Positions 33,757-42,955 are shown, numbered from the stretch's first letter. The stretch is DNA of 64,000 nucleotides from Ensifer adhaerens (GCF_000697965.2 NZ_CP015881.1:620001-684000); one strand, 5' to 3'. Notes: a model not told the origin generated them from the letters alone. Program-made: numbers and translations.

Positions 33757-35292
33757 TCAGGCCTCCAGGCTTGGCAGGATACCGGCGGAGACGGCGGCGT
33801 TCAGACGGCCCGAGGCGATGAGGTCGCCGGCGGCCTTGAGGTCGTTGGCCATGTAGCGGTCCTCTTCGATCGTCGGCGAGACGGCGCGAAGGGCGGCAGC
33901 GGCCTTCTGTAATTCAGGGCTCGTGGCGAGCGGCGCGCGGAATTCGACGCCTTGGACGGCGGTCAGTGCTTCGATGCCGACGATTGAGAACAGGTTCTCG
34001 GTCATCTGCAGCAGGCGGCGCGCGCCGTGGCAGGCCATGGAAACGTGGTCTTCCTGGTTCGCCGACGTCGGCGTCGAGTCGACAGACGCCGGATGCGAGA
34101 GCTGCTTGTTCTCCGACATCAGCGCCGCCGAGGTGACTTCCGCGATCATCAGACCAGAGTTCAGGCCCGGCTTCTTGGCGAGGAAGGCCGGCAGGCCGTA
34201 GGAGAGAGCCGGGTCTACGAGCAGCGCGATGCGGCGCTGCGAGATCGCGCCGATCTCGCAGACGGCAAGGGCGATCTGGTCGGCGGCAAAGGCAACCGGC
34301 TCGGCGTGGAAGTTGCCGCCGGAGACGACCGAGTTGTCTGAAAGAACGAGCGGGTTGTCGGTGACGGCGTTGGCTTCGGTTTCAAGCACGCGGGCGACCG
34401 AGCGCAGCAGATCGAGGCAGGCGCCGTCGACCTGCGGCTGGCAGCGGATGCAATAGGGATCCTGCACGCGCTCATCGCCTTCGATGTGGCTTTCGCGGAT
34501 TGCCGAGCCGGCAAGCAGCGCGCGGAGAGCCGCGGCCGTATCGATCTGGCCGCGATGACCGCGCAACGTATGGATATCCGGATGGAAGGGCGCTGACGAG
34601 CCCATGGCCGCATCGGTCGACATGGCGCCGGTGATGAGTGCCGCCTGTGCGGCACGATGGGCGCGGAAGAGACCGGCGAGTGCCAGCGCCGTCGACGTCT
34701 GGGTGCCGTTGATCAGCGCAAGGCCTTCCTTGGCGGCCAGCACCACCGGTTTGAGGCCGGCGGCGGACAGCGCTTCGCCGCCGGACATGCGACGGCCTTC
34801 GAAATAAGCTTCGCCGTGGCCCATCATGACTGCGGCCATATGGGCGAGCGGGGCGAGGTCGCCGGAGGCGCCGACCGAGCCCTTTTCGGGAATGACAGGG
34901 ATGACGCCCTTTTCGAGCATGGCTTCGATCAGCCGCACGAGTTCGAGGCGGACGCCGGAGGCGCCGCGACCGAGGGAGACGAGCTTCAGCGACAGGATGA
35001 GGCGAACGACGTTCTCGGCGAGCGGCTCGCCGACTCCGCAGCAATGTGACAGGATCAGGTTGCGCTGCAGCGTTGCAACGTCGGCGCTGTCGATCTTGAT
35101 CGAGGCGAGTTTGCCGAAGCCGGTGTTGATGCCGTAGACCGGCGCGTTACCGGCGACGATCTCGGCAATGCGGGCGGCAGCCTTGTTGATGCCGGCGTCA
35201 AAGGACGGATCGAGGCGGGCCGGCTCGCCGGACCAGTAAATGGTTTCGAGATCGCGGAGGGGCACGGAGCCCGGGTGTAGAGTGATGGTCAT
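33757..35292 (-). CDS. hutH: Histidine ammonia-lyase
   Basis: A 511-aa enzyme of normal length that deaminates L-histidine to urocanate. The MIO prosthetic-group tripeptide Ala-Ser-Gly is at 142-144 within [16 protein letters not shown]. Other family stretches are [14 protein letters not shown] near residue 51-64 and [13 protein letters not shown] in the middle. Cytoplasmic tetramer by family. Its ATG overlaps the hutI stop by 4 nt. Confidence 0.97.
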   Translation of the reverse strand: MTITLHPGSVPLRDLETIYWSGEPARLDPSFDAGINKAAARIAEIVAGNAPVYGINTGFGKLASIKIDSADVATLQRNLILSHCCGVGEPLAENVVRLILSLKLVSLGRGASGVRLELVRLIEAMLEKGVIPVIPEKGSVGASGDLAPLAHMAAVMMGHGEAYFEGRRMSGGEALSAAGLKPVVLAAKEGLALINGTQTSTALALAGLFRAHRAAQAALITGAMSTDAAMGSSAPFHPDIHTLRGHRGQIDTAAALRALLAGSAIRESHIEGDERVQDPYCIRCQPQVDGACLDLLRSVARVLETEANAVTDNPLVLSDNSVVSGGNFHAEPVAFAADQIALAVCEIGAISQRRIALLVDPALSYGLPAFLAKKPGLNSGLMIAEVTSAALMSENKQLSHPASVDSTPTSANQEDHVSMACHGARRLLQMTENLFSIVGIEALTAVQGVEFRAPLATSPELQKAAAALRAVSPTIEEDRYMANDLKAAGDLIASGRLNAAVSAGILPSLEA

Positions 35293-36533
35293 TGACCGAT
35301 CCTTTGCCCTCTAAAGATGCGTTCATGAAGCGGATTGAAGCCGATGCGGTAGACGAGCTCGGCCGGATCCTCGATGTTCCAGATTGCCAGATCGGCGGAT
35401 TTTCCGACTTCGATCGTGCCGGTTTCGGCCAGTAGGCCAAGCGCGCGGGCGGCTTCGCGCGTCGCACCGGCAAGGCATTCGGCAACCGTCAGCCGGAAGA
35501 ACGTCGCCGACATGTTCATGGTGAGAAGCAGCGAGGTCAGCGGCGAGGTGCCGGGATTGCAGTCGGTGGCGATCGCGATACGCGCGCCGGCATCACGCAA
35601 AGCCTGGACCGGCGGCAGGCGCTCTTCGCGCAGCGCATAGAAGGCGCCGGGCAAAAGCACGGCGACCGTACCTGATTTGGCCAGGGCCGCAGCCCCTTCG
35701 GCGTCGAGATATTCGAGGTGGTCGGCCGAAAGCGCGCCGTAGGAGGCCGCGAGCTTTGCGCCGCCAAGGTTGGAGAGCTGTTCTGCGTGCAGCTTGACCG
35801 GCAGGCCGAGTGCCTTGGCGCGGTCAAAGACGCGGGCGATCTCGGCAGTCGAAAACGCGATGCCCTCGCAGAAACCGTCGACCGCATCGACCAGGCCTTC
35901 GGCATGGGCGGCGTCGAGGCCGGGCAGCACGACATCGGTGACGTAGTCATCGTTGCGGCCCTTGTAGTCCACAGGCGTTGCGTGTGCGGCGAGATAGCTC
36001 GTCATAACGCGCACCGGCCGCAGCGTTTCGAGTTTGCGGGCGGCACGCAGCATGTTGAGCTCGGCCGTGACGTTCAGTCCGTAGCCGGATTTGATTTCGA
36101 CGGTCGAGACGCCTTCGGCAAGAAGCGTGTCGAGCCGCGGCAGGGTGCTTTCGACAAGCTGGTCGACGGTCAGCGCATTGGTCGCCTTGACCGAGGAAAC
36201 GATGCCGCCACCGGCACGCGCAATCTCTTCATAGGTGGCGCCTTCGAGGCGCATCTGGAATTCGCGGGCGCGGTTGCCGCCATGAACGAGATGGGTGTGG
36301 CAGTCGATGAGAGCGGGCGTCACTACGCGGCCCTCGTAGTCCGTCGCTTCAAGGCTGCGTGCGAGGTCGGCGGGCAGTCCGCTCTCCGGCCCGGCATAGG
36401 CGATACGCCCATCGACGACCGCAACGGCCGCATTCTCGACGAGGCCAAGACCGTCAACGGTTTCGCCAAGCGTCACGAGACGCACATTGCGCCAGATGCC
36501 GGATGTCTGCCTGCGGGTCGAGAGTTCGTTCAT
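35289..36533 (-). CDS. hutI: Imidazolonepropionase
   Basis: A 414-aa amidohydrolase that opens the imidazolone ring to give N-formimino-L-glutamate. The metal motif [13 protein letters not shown], the KSGYGL region, KLHAEQLSN and ATDCNPGTS are all present. The start is put at ATG 36533 (MNELSTRRQ), preceded on the minus strand by GGAGGCGACCTG; a longer frame to 36584 would begin in the operator. As first gene of hutI-hutH-hutG-hutU it lies just downstream of a palindromic operator, implying repression relieved by urocanate or histidine. Confidence 0.95.
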   Translation of the reverse strand: MNELSTRRQTSGIWRNVRLVTLGETVDGLGLVENAAVAVVDGRIAYAGPESGLPADLARSLEATDYEGRVVTPALIDCHTHLVHGGNRAREFQMRLEGATYEEIARAGGGIVSSVKATNALTVDQLVESTLPRLDTLLAEGVSTVEIKSGYGLNVTAELNMLRAARKLETLRPVRVMTSYLAAHATPVDYKGRNDDYVTDVVLPGLDAAHAEGLVDAVDGFCEGIAFSTAEIARVFDRAKALGLPVKLHAEQLSNLGGAKLAASYGALSADHLEYLDAEGAAALAKSGTVAVLLPGAFYALREERLPPVQALRDAGARIAIATDCNPGTSPLTSLLLTMNMSATFFRLTVAECLAGATREAARALGLLAETGTIEVGKSADLAIWNIEDPAELVYRIGFNPLHERIFRGQRIGQ

Positions 36534-36555
36534 CAGGTCGCCTCCACTGAATATA

Positions 36556-36567
36556 ATGTATATACAT
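36556..36567. promoter_or_regulatory. HutC-like operator upstream of hutI
   Basis: ATGTATATACAT is a perfect 12-bp palindrome located 23 nt upstream of the hutI start in an AT-rich patch. HutC is a GntR-family repressor of hut operons, and GntR/HutC-type sites are often TGTATATACA-like. The hutC gene itself is not in this window. Confidence 0.7.
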
Positions 36568-36594
36568 ATTAATTCGCTCCACAAGGGGAAATTT

Positions 36595-36675
36595 ATGGAG
36601 CCTGCGGAAAAGGAAAGGGTGATCGGCCGAGTGAAACAGAACGGGGGCTTTGAGGAGATGACCGTAGAACTCTGA
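36595..36675 (+). CDS. Possible 26-residue small protein
   Basis: An ATG at 36595 with AAGGGG about 7-12 nt upstream opens a 26-codon frame, [20 protein letters not shown] plus six more residues. It diverges from hutI and would start about 27 nt beyond the operator. It is highly charged with no membrane segment. It matches no family I know and may be a chance frame; the ribosome-binding site is the only support. Confidence 0.25.
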   Translation: MEPAEKERVIGRVKQNGGFEEMTVEL

Positions 36676-36720
36676 TTTCTCGGGAATTTCTCACCCCGGG
36701 TTCGTCATCACCGCAGGCAA

Positions 36721-36757
36721 AAAGAAAAGGCCCCGAGCCATGAGGTTCGGAACCTTT
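36721..36757 (-). terminator. Rho-independent terminator downstream of phnN
   Basis: On the minus strand AAAGGTTCCGAACC - TCAT - GGCTCGGGGCCTTT forms a 14-position stem (two G-U pairs and one A-C mismatch) followed by TCTTTTT. It lies about 75 nt beyond the phnN stop and should end the phosphonate operon before the hut operon's regulatory region. Confidence 0.75.
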
Positions 36758-36833
36758 GTCTGTGTCCTTGGAATGGGGATCGCGACGCGTGCCCGCGAGC
36801 CGAAATCCTGCCGGGCCGCGAAAACAGATCACG

Positions 36834-37418
36834 CTAAACCGCGTGATCCGCCTTAGTGCGCAGCCGTTCAACCACCTCGACGAAGCGATTTCCGGCAATG
36901 TCGAGGCGACCGCTGTTGTCGATCACGCTGACATCCGGGCCTGAGGTCACGTCTGGAGCCTGGCGGCTGAGGCGTCGCAAAACTTCCTCTTCACTTTCGC
37001 GGCCGCGTTCGGCAAGCCGCTTTGCAAGCACAGGCGTCTCGGCTGTAACAACGACGACGGCGATCTCGCCGAAGGCTTCGCGGAACGCCGGCAGGGCACC
37101 ACGGCTGCCATTGACGATCGCCGTCATGCCGTCCCTGACATTCCTGAGCACGACGACGGGGATGCCGTATTTCAGCCCATGCGCATCCCAGAAAACGGCG
37201 AAGGCGCCGTCCTTCTGCATCTCGACGAACTCGTCTTCCGAGACGCTTTCATGTACCTCACTGCCGGCATCCGACGGACGGGTAATGACGCGGCGGACGA
37301 AATGCACGTCGTGACAATCCGCGAAATGCCGGGCGGCAAAGCCCATGACGCTGTCCTTGCCGGCGCCGCTCGGTCCAACAACGACGACAAGCGCGCCGCC
37401 CTGGTTGTTCGCGCTCAT
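36834..37418 (-). CDS. phnN: Ribose 1,5-bisphosphate phosphokinase
   Basis: A 194-aa kinase of the guanylate-kinase fold. It has the P-loop VVVGPSGAGKDSVMG at about residues 11-25 and the RRVITRPSD and EDEFVEMQKDGAFAVFWDAHG regions characteristic of PhnN. The enzyme makes PRPP from ribose 1,5-bisphosphate, an end product of the C-P lyase route. Its ATG overlaps the phnM stop by 4 nt. It is the last gene of the operon, followed by a terminator. Confidence 0.93.
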   Translation of the reverse strand: MSANNQGGALVVVVGPSGAGKDSVMGFAARHFADCHDVHFVRRVITRPSDAGSEVHESVSEDEFVEMQKDGAFAVFWDAHGLKYGIPVVVLRNVRDGMTAIVNGSRGALPAFREAFGEIAVVVVTAETPVLAKRLAERGRESEEEVLRRLSRQAPDVTSGPDVSVIDNSGRLDIAGNRFVEVVERLRTKADHAV

Positions 37419-38554
37419 GCGACACGCCGTCCTTCGCGCCAGACGGAGCGCACGACCGGGATGCCTTCCTTGCGATGGACGCGAGCGATATCGGCGCGAA
37501 GGCCGACGCCGATGCGGCCGCGGTCATCGAGACCGACGGTACGCGCCGGCGTCGACGTCACCATGGCGATTGCCTTTGGCAGGTCGACGGCGTCGAGTTC
37601 GTCGGAGAGCACGAAGGGGGCGTGGATCAGACTGAAGGGCACATAGTCCGACGACAGCACGTCGAGCACGCCGCGCTCGGCGAGATCGCGGGCGGCGATG
37701 TTGCCGGAGTGCGACTTGCCGCGCACGATGTTCGGCGCGCCCATCAGAACGCTGAGGCCCGCGCGGTGCGACGCCTCGGCGGCCTCGAAGCTCGTCGGGA
37801 ACTCCGCAAGCTTGATGCCGAAGCCGATCGATTCCTCGACGTGGTCGATGGTCGCGTCGTCATGGCTGGCGATCGTGATGCCGCGGGCCGCACAGGCCTC
37901 GGCGAGCGCGGTGCGGTGCGGACCGGCATACTTGGCCGACAACGCCTGCTGCCGCTCGACGAAGCGCGCGAATTCTTCGTCCGAGAAGCCGCGCTTGGCT
38001 TTATAGTAGAGCGTGTACTGGTCCATCGTCTGGAACTGGCGCTGGCCCGGCGCATGGTCCATCAGCGAGACGAGCTTGACCTGCGGATCGTTCTGGAAGT
38101 CCTCGTAGTGTTCGAGCACGTCGGACGTTGAAACTTCGCAGCGCAGGTGGATCAGGTGATCGGCGCGAAGGCGACCCTCTTCCTTGGCCTGGGCCAGCGC
38201 GTCGGCCATGCTGCGCATCTCGCCCTTCTGGAAGCCGCCATCCTCGTCGGAGCCGAGACGCAGGCAGTCGAAGACCGTGGTGATGCCGGAGGTGACCACC
38301 TGTGCGTCATGGGCCTGGATTGCCGCGATCTTCAGCCAGCGCACGCCCGGGCGCGGCGAGTAGTGGGCTTCGAGGTGGTCGGTGTGCAGCTCGATGAGGC
38401 CGGGGATCAGATAGTCGCCTTCAAAGTCCTCGCCGCTGGCAACCGTGCCCTCGGAAATGTCGGCAATCTTGCCGTCGCGGATCAGCACCGAACCGTCGAG
38501 GATACTATCCTCGAGGACGATGCGGGCGTTGGTCAAAACCTGTTCTTTGCTCAT
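37415..38554 (-). CDS. phnM: Alpha-D-ribose 1-methylphosphonate 5-triphosphate diphosphatase
   Basis: A 379-aa amidohydrolase-superfamily member. The metal ligands appear in LIELHTDHLEAHYSPRPGV, with LVSLMDHAPGQRQF and ASHDDATIDHVEE downstream. PhnM releases pyrophosphate from the ribosyl triphosphate phosphonate before C-P bond cleavage. I place the start at ATG 38554 (MSKEQVLTNARIVLED); the longer frame begins within the DUF1045 gene. It is 1 nt from the DUF1045 stop and overlaps phnN. Confidence 0.93.
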   Translation of the reverse strand: MSKEQVLTNARIVLEDSILDGSVLIRDGKIADISEGTVASGEDFEGDYLIPGLIELHTDHLEAHYSPRPGVRWLKIAAIQAHDAQVVTSGITTVFDCLRLGSDEDGGFQKGEMRSMADALAQAKEEGRLRADHLIHLRCEVSTSDVLEHYEDFQNDPQVKLVSLMDHAPGQRQFQTMDQYTLYYKAKRGFSDEEFARFVERQQALSAKYAGPHRTALAEACAARGITIASHDDATIDHVEESIGFGIKLAEFPTSFEAAEASHRAGLSVLMGAPNIVRGKSHSGNIAARDLAERGVLDVLSSDYVPFSLIHAPFVLSDELDAVDLPKAIAMVTSTPARTVGLDDRGRIGVGLRADIARVHRKEGIPVVRSVWREGRRVA

Positions 38555-38555
38555 C

Positions 38556-39272
38556 TCATGCGATCTTTCGTTGGGTGTCGCTGCCGAGCGGCAGCAGGGA
38601 GCGGACAGTAAAGGGTGCGCCGCGCTCCGGTTCGACGAAGAGCGCGACTGACGTGACGTGAAGTGGCTTGCCGATATGCTCGGCAAAGGTGGTTTCGAGC
38701 GCGGTACGCATCACGCCGCTGGTTTCCGTGGGCACCGGGCCAGTCAAGGTCAGGTGGAACTGGAACTCTTCGAAAACATAGGGATAGCCCCATTCTTTGA
38801 GGTAGCGCCTCTGGCGCTCAGGCAGGCTGTTTGGCTTGCGGCGGGCAAAGTCGGCGTCCGACAGCGGCGCGCGGAACGGGTCGAAGCGGTGAACGGCGTC
38901 TTCGGCCAAATCCAGCAGGTCGACGCAAGGCGCGGACGGCACGAGTCCGAAGAACGGGCCCAACTGGTGCAGCACGATTTCGGGGATCTCGAACGGGTCG
39001 AGGTCGGCGGCAAAGCACTCGAAAATACTTAGGAGCTCGTCTTCGTCCCGGCCTTCGGCAAGCTCGAAGGGAGCCTTCAGCGTACCGTGGAAACCGTAGC
39101 GCCGCGGGTCAGCCGTCAATGTGCGTTGCGTCTCTTCGTCAATCCCGGCGATCGTCGGAAGCGTGAGGTCCTCACCGGTAAAGGCGTCGCGCCCCAGCCA
39201 ACGGGACGCGACCTGCGACAGCCGGTCGTCCGCCGGCGGCGCGAAATAGATGGCATAACGCACGGTCTTCAC
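38556..39272 (-). CDS. DUF1045 phosphonate-metabolism protein (2H phosphoesterase-like)
   Basis: A 238-aa protein recurrently found in phosphonate operons. It begins VRYAIYFAPPADDRLSQVAS and has two H-x-T-type motifs (YGFHGTLKAPFEL and FQFHLTLTGPVP), as in 2H phosphoesterases, which act on cyclic phosphates. Such an activity would suit the 1,2-cyclic ribosyl phosphate formed in C-P lyase catabolism, normally handled by PhnP. The start is GTG 39272. It sits between phnE2 and phnM on the same strand. The enzymatic role is inferred. Confidence 0.8.
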   Translation of the reverse strand: MKTVRYAIYFAPPADDRLSQVASRWLGRDAFTGEDLTLPTIAGIDEETQRTLTADPRRYGFHGTLKAPFELAEGRDEDELLSIFECFAADLDPFEIPEIVLHQLGPFFGLVPSAPCVDLLDLAEDAVHRFDPFRAPLSDADFARRKPNSLPERQRRYLKEWGYPYVFEEFQFHLTLTGPVPTETSGVMRTALETTFAEHIGKPLHVTSVALFVEPERGAPFTVRSLLPLGSDTQRKIA

Positions 39273-39390
39273 TTTCTTGTAGCGACCGGCCCGCCAGGGC
39301 GGCGGGTCGATTGTTTGCGGGATGCGATGCGCAGCTAGCCGATTTCCATGACAACATCATGATGGCGGACACGCAAATGCTTGGCTGTCG

Positions 39391-40908
39391 TCAATGTGCC
39401 TTGCTGCCCATCAGGCGCGAACGGCACGCGTTCGAGATGCTGTCGAAAATAAAGACAACCAGCAAGATCAGAAGCACCATATAGGCGACATTTTCCCAAT
39501 CGGAATTGGTACGCATCGCTTCCCAGAGTTTGAGGCCGATACCGCCGGCGCCGACGGCGCCGATGATCGTCGCCGAGCGAGTGTTCGATTCCCAGAAGTA
39601 GAGCGCCTGGCTGGCAAAAACCGGCAGCACCTGCGGAAGCACGCCGAAGCGCTGCACGGCAAGCGGCGTCGCTCCGACCGACTTCACGCCCTCGCGCTGC
39701 TTGTCATCGATGTTTTCCAGCGCCTCGGAATAGAGTTTGCCGAGCGTACCGGTGTCGGTGAAGAAGATCGCGGAGATGCCGGCAAGCGGTCCGGGGCCGA
39801 AGGCGCGGGTGAAGAACAGTGCCCAGATGAACATGTCCACCGACCGCAGGAAGTCGAAGAAGCGCTTGACCACCTGGTTGGTCAGGAAGCTCGGCGTGAT
39901 GTTTCTGGCGGCAAGGAAGCAGAGCGGGAAGGCGATCAGCGACGCAAAGAGCGTGCCGACGAAAGCCATGACAACCGTCTGCAACAGCTTCGTCCAGACG
40001 TCCAGATGCTGCCATTCGGCGTTATAGAGGATGTTGTTCCAGGCGAGCGAAAGGTTCGAACGCGTCGGGTCGATCTGTTCGCCGGATGTGATGAGCGCGA
40101 CGACCTCGCCATAGCTTTTGCCGAAGAAGGGCGAGTTGGTGTCGAACAGGAAGTTCGCCCAACCGAAGAAGCGGTTGCGGACGGAAACCTCGTCGCCTTC
40201 CACTTCGGCCCACCCGGTGGCGCCAAAGGCAAGCACGATCTTTTCGCCTGGCCGCTTCTGTGTCGCCCAGGCGGGCAGTTGGCCCTGCGGCCTCACCGTG
40301 TCGGCGCCGTCGACGGTCATCACAAACGTGTCGCCGCCGTGGGTAGCCTTCACCAGACCATCGGCGATCTCGATCCTGGTCGAGCGGTCGTAGGTTACGA
40401 CGACGCGCGTCAGCACGTCTTCCGTCCGGGTTTCGACACGGTTCTGCGTTTCGGCAGCGGCTGTGCCACCGAGCGCGGAGCCGGGCGCCATGAAGCTGAA
40501 CGACGAGCTTGCCTTCGGCTTGACCGCCTGCGCGGTGGAGGCCGGTATCGCGACCTGGCGCGTCACCGTCTGCCTGTCGAGCTCCACCCAATCCGGATTG
40601 GGATTGGGCCCGAGCGGCGAATTGCGCTGATAGTTGAGACGCATCGTCCGGTCGGGGGCGACGTGGATTTCCGGGCGTACCTCATAGGAAACCCAGTCGG
40701 CGAGGTAGGTGCCAGCGATGCCCCAGTTGGCATTGCCGAGCACGTGGCCGATCGAGAAGAACCACCAGCTGAAGATGAGGTAGGCGACGACGCCGCCGGC
40801 GATGGCTGCGGTGCGCACGCGGCTGGAGGTCGAGGATTTGAGGAGGTCGGGATGGCGGCTCGCGATCGCGTCCATTTCCATCGGGTTCAATCGTGTGGTC
40901 GTGGTCAT
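39391..40908 (-). CDS. phnE: Phosphonate ABC transporter permease, long form
   Basis: A 505-aa permease. One hydrophobic segment (about 35-57) is followed by roughly 250 mostly hydrophilic residues and then the BPD permease core (FASLIAFPLCFLAARNITPSF, and a C-terminal SATIIGAVGAGGIGLKLWEA). The large insert should be periplasmic. I choose ATG 40908 (MTTTTRLNPM); a GTG at 40917 is the alternative. It follows the shorter phnE gene by 9 nt. In S. meliloti the equivalent genes are called phoE/phoT and serve phosphate as well as phosphonate uptake. Confidence 0.88.
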   Translation of the reverse strand: MTTTTRLNPMEMDAIASRHPDLLKSSTSSRVRTAAIAGGVVAYLIFSWWFFSIGHVLGNANWGIAGTYLADWVSYEVRPEIHVAPDRTMRLNYQRNSPLGPNPNPDWVELDRQTVTRQVAIPASTAQAVKPKASSSFSFMAPGSALGGTAAAETQNRVETRTEDVLTRVVVTYDRSTRIEIADGLVKATHGGDTFVMTVDGADTVRPQGQLPAWATQKRPGEKIVLAFGATGWAEVEGDEVSVRNRFFGWANFLFDTNSPFFGKSYGEVVALITSGEQIDPTRSNLSLAWNNILYNAEWQHLDVWTKLLQTVVMAFVGTLFASLIAFPLCFLAARNITPSFLTNQVVKRFFDFLRSVDMFIWALFFTRAFGPGPLAGISAIFFTDTGTLGKLYSEALENIDDKQREGVKSVGATPLAVQRFGVLPQVLPVFASQALYFWESNTRSATIIGAVGAGGIGLKLWEAMRTNSDWENVAYMVLLILLVVFIFDSISNACRSRLMGSKAH

Positions 40909-40917
40909 GGTACGCAC

Positions 40918-41880
40918 CTACTGGGCAAGCTGGAAGGCCTGCTCGCCAACGAGGCGGCGGCGAAGCCAGGCGGAAAACTGGTCGACGGCAAAAATGGTCG
41001 CAAACAGCAGGAGGACGATTGCAAGGGTCTTGGCTTGGTGTCCCTGGCCGATCGAAAGGCGCAGCAATTCGCCGATGCCGCCGCCACCGACGGCGCCGAT
41101 GATCGTCGAGGCGCGCACGTTGATCTCGAGGCGCAGCAGGAAATAGCTGGTGAAATTGGGCAGCACCTGCGGCACCATGCCAAACCAGACGCGCTCGATC
41201 CAGTTGCCGCCGGCAGCCCGCAGGCCCTCGTCCGGCTTCATGTCGGCGTTTTCGACCACTTCATAAAAGAGCTTGCCGAGCGCGCCGATCGTGTGGATCG
41301 AGACAGCGGCGATCGCCGGAATGGGGCCGAGCGAGAGGATCGCGAGGAAGAAGCCGGCTATCACCACCTCCGGAAAGGCCCGGAGAACTTCCATGATGCG
41401 GCGAACGATGCCGCGGATCCACGGATTGGGCATCAGGTTGCGCGCGGCAAGGAAGCAGAGCACGAAGCCGAAGGCCGTACCGATCACCGTCGAAAAGATC
41501 GCGATGTTCACGGTCTCCAGCATCTTGTGCACGTATTCGGGGATGTAGATGCTTTCGGTCAGGTACAGCCGGCCCTCGGGGTAGTTGTACTTGAAGCTGC
41601 CATCGTCATAGGGCGAGGGCAGGTCGAACATGGCGCGGAAAATTTCTAGCCCGTCGCGCGGCGCGAGATCGCCGACGAAATCGAAGAAATGCGGCAAACG
41701 GTCGAAGAACTTGCCGGCATTGGAATCGTTGGCGAACCAGAGCGAGCCCGATAGCGCCAGGAGGAGAACGCCGGAGCCAAGCCAGGAATAGAGCCGGCGG
41801 CGGGAACTGAGTTCCTGCCAGTGACGCTCGATGACGGCGCCGTTGTCGCTCAGATGTCGCGGGAGCAGGGAAGTTGCCAT
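40918..41880 (-). CDS. phnE: Phosphonate ABC transporter permease, short form
   Basis: A 320-aa permease. An N-terminal anchor (about 30-50) is followed by ~90 periplasmic residues and the permease core: FGFVLCFLAARNLMPNPWIR, then RAFPEVVIAGFFLAILSLGP and NVRASTIIGAVGGGGIGELL. I start it at ATG 41880 (MATSLLPRHL), because the longer frame to 41964 would translate an intergenic palindromic repeat. It forms a heterodimer with the long PhnE. The phnD gene is upstream, separated by 169 nt that hold a repeat and a hairpin. Confidence 0.9.
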   Translation of the reverse strand: MATSLLPRHLSDNGAVIERHWQELSSRRRLYSWLGSGVLLLALSGSLWFANDSNAGKFFDRLPHFFDFVGDLAPRDGLEIFRAMFDLPSPYDDGSFKYNYPEGRLYLTESIYIPEYVHKMLETVNIAIFSTVIGTAFGFVLCFLAARNLMPNPWIRGIVRRIMEVLRAFPEVVIAGFFLAILSLGPIPAIAAVSIHTIGALGKLFYEVVENADMKPDEGLRAAGGNWIERVWFGMVPQVLPNFTSYFLLRLEINVRASTIIGAVGGGGIGELLRLSIGQGHQAKTLAIVLLLFATIFAVDQFSAWLRRRLVGEQAFQLAQ

Positions 41881-41909
41881 GACCGTTCCGGCTTTCGCCG
41901 GCCTCTTGA

Positions 41910-41954
41910 GCATTTCCAGGTAAAGTGCGAAGCGGTTTTCCGCCCCGGAAATGC
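41910..41954. repeat. Palindromic intergenic repeat between phnD and phnE
   Basis: GCATTTCC (41910-41917) pairs with GGAAATGC (41947-41954) around AAGTGCGAAGCGGTTTTCCG. This wording is that of a short palindromic element scattered through rhizobial genomes. It lies in the phnD-phnE spacer. Confidence 0.6.
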
Positions 41955-42002
41955 GTGAAAACAATGCGGCGAAGGATGCGAAAGCACCCCTTCAAACAGT
42001 GA

Positions 42003-42030
42003 AACGCTGGCCGTTTGGGCGGCCAGCGTT
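42003..42030 (-). promoter_or_regulatory. Hairpin after phnD, attenuator or terminator-like
   Basis: A perfect 11-bp stem AACGCTGGCCG / CGGCCAGCGTT with a 6-nt loop begins 19 nt past the phnD stop; on the minus strand it is followed by TCACTGTTTG. The weak T-run suggests partial termination, favouring the binding protein over the permeases. Confidence 0.6.
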
Positions 42031-42049
42031 CCCGAGTGGTGCGGGTCTA

Positions 42050-42955
42050 TCAGCCGCCGATCGTCGCCTTGCGGGCGTCGATGATCGGCTTGTAGAAGTC
42101 GGCGTTGACTTCAGTGTAGCCGGTGAAGTCGCCGCCCTGGATGGCCGAGAAGCAGGCCGCGTCGGTCTTCGGCAGGTCCAGCATGAACTGCTTGAACTTC
42201 GCCTTCATGTCGTCGTTCATCGTGTTGCGCACGACGATCGGGCCGTTCGGGATCAGCGGCGACTTCCAGAGCTCGACCAGGTCGTTCATGTCGAGGATGC
42301 CCTTGTCGACCATCTTCTTCAGGTTGCCCGAGGTGTAGCCGTCCTTGAATTCGCCGACGCCCGAGCCGAAGGTCGTGCCGGCATCGAAGGTGCCCTTGAC
42401 GACTTCGAGAACGAGGTTTTCGTGACCGCCGCCGAAGCCGGTTTCACCGAAGAATTCCTTGACCGGGGCGCCGATCGCTTCCGGGAGCGTGACGAGCGGG
42501 ACGAGGTAGCCCGAGGTCGAGTCCGGGTCGGCAAAGCCGAGCTTCTTGCCCTTCAGGTCTTCGATCTTGGTGATGCCGGAATCCTTGCGGGCAACCATGA
42601 TCGAGTGGTAGCCGGTCGAACCGTCGGTCTGAACGGTCGTCAGGATCGGCTCGACGGCGTCAGCCTTGGCGAGGTAGATCTTGGCGTAGCCGGAAGCGCC
42701 GAGTTCGGCGTAGTCGAGCGTGCCGCCGAGCAGGCCCTGGATGACGCCGTCATAGTCGGCGGCCGGGAACAGCGAGACCTTCTCGACGCCAATGGCGGCC
42801 GGCAGCTTGTCGACCAGGCACTGGAAGTTGCGCAGGCGGTCGGCTTCGTTTTCGCCGCCGAGGATGCCGATGCGGAATTCCTTCAGGTCTTCAGCCTGGG
42901 CGTGGCCGACGAGGGCGAGGAGCGCTACGGCGCCCAGAAGAGCTTTCTTCAGCAT
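42050..42955 (-). CDS. phnD: Phosphonate/phosphate ABC transporter binding protein
   Basis: A 301-aa periplasmic protein. The signal peptide is about 1-21 (MLKKALLGAVALLALVGHAQA). Family features are EFRIGILGGENEADRLRNFQ, a GTLDYAELGASGYAK region, and ADPDSTSGYLVP, which forms part of the phosphonate oxyanion site in PhnD-type proteins. The start ATG 42955 is preceded by GGGAGAACCTT on the minus strand. It follows phnC by about 84 nt. Confidence 0.92.
   Translation of the reverse strand: MLKKALLGAVALLALVGHAQAEDLKEFRIGILGGENEADRLRNFQCLVDKLPAAIGVEKVSLFPAADYDGVIQGLLGGTLDYAELGASGYAKIYLAKADAVEPILTTVQTDGSTGYHSIMVARKDSGITKIEDLKGKKLGFADPDSTSGYLVPLVTLPEAIGAPVKEFFGETGFGGGHENLVLEVVKGTFDAGTTFGSGVGEFKDGYTSGNLKKMVDKGILDMNDLVELWKSPLIPNGPIVVRNTMNDDMKAKFKQFMLDLPKTDAACFSAIQGGDFTGYTEVNADFYKPIIDARKATIGG

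Noticed and set aside
39273..39390. PHO box before the DUF1045-phnM-phnN genes
   Set aside because: TGTCAT-like words occur, but no pair has the 11-nt periodicity of a PhoB site, so I did not call one.
39394..41649. 751-aa plus-strand frame opposite the two phnE genes
   Set aside because: It spans both permease genes in antisense and has no recognisable domain.
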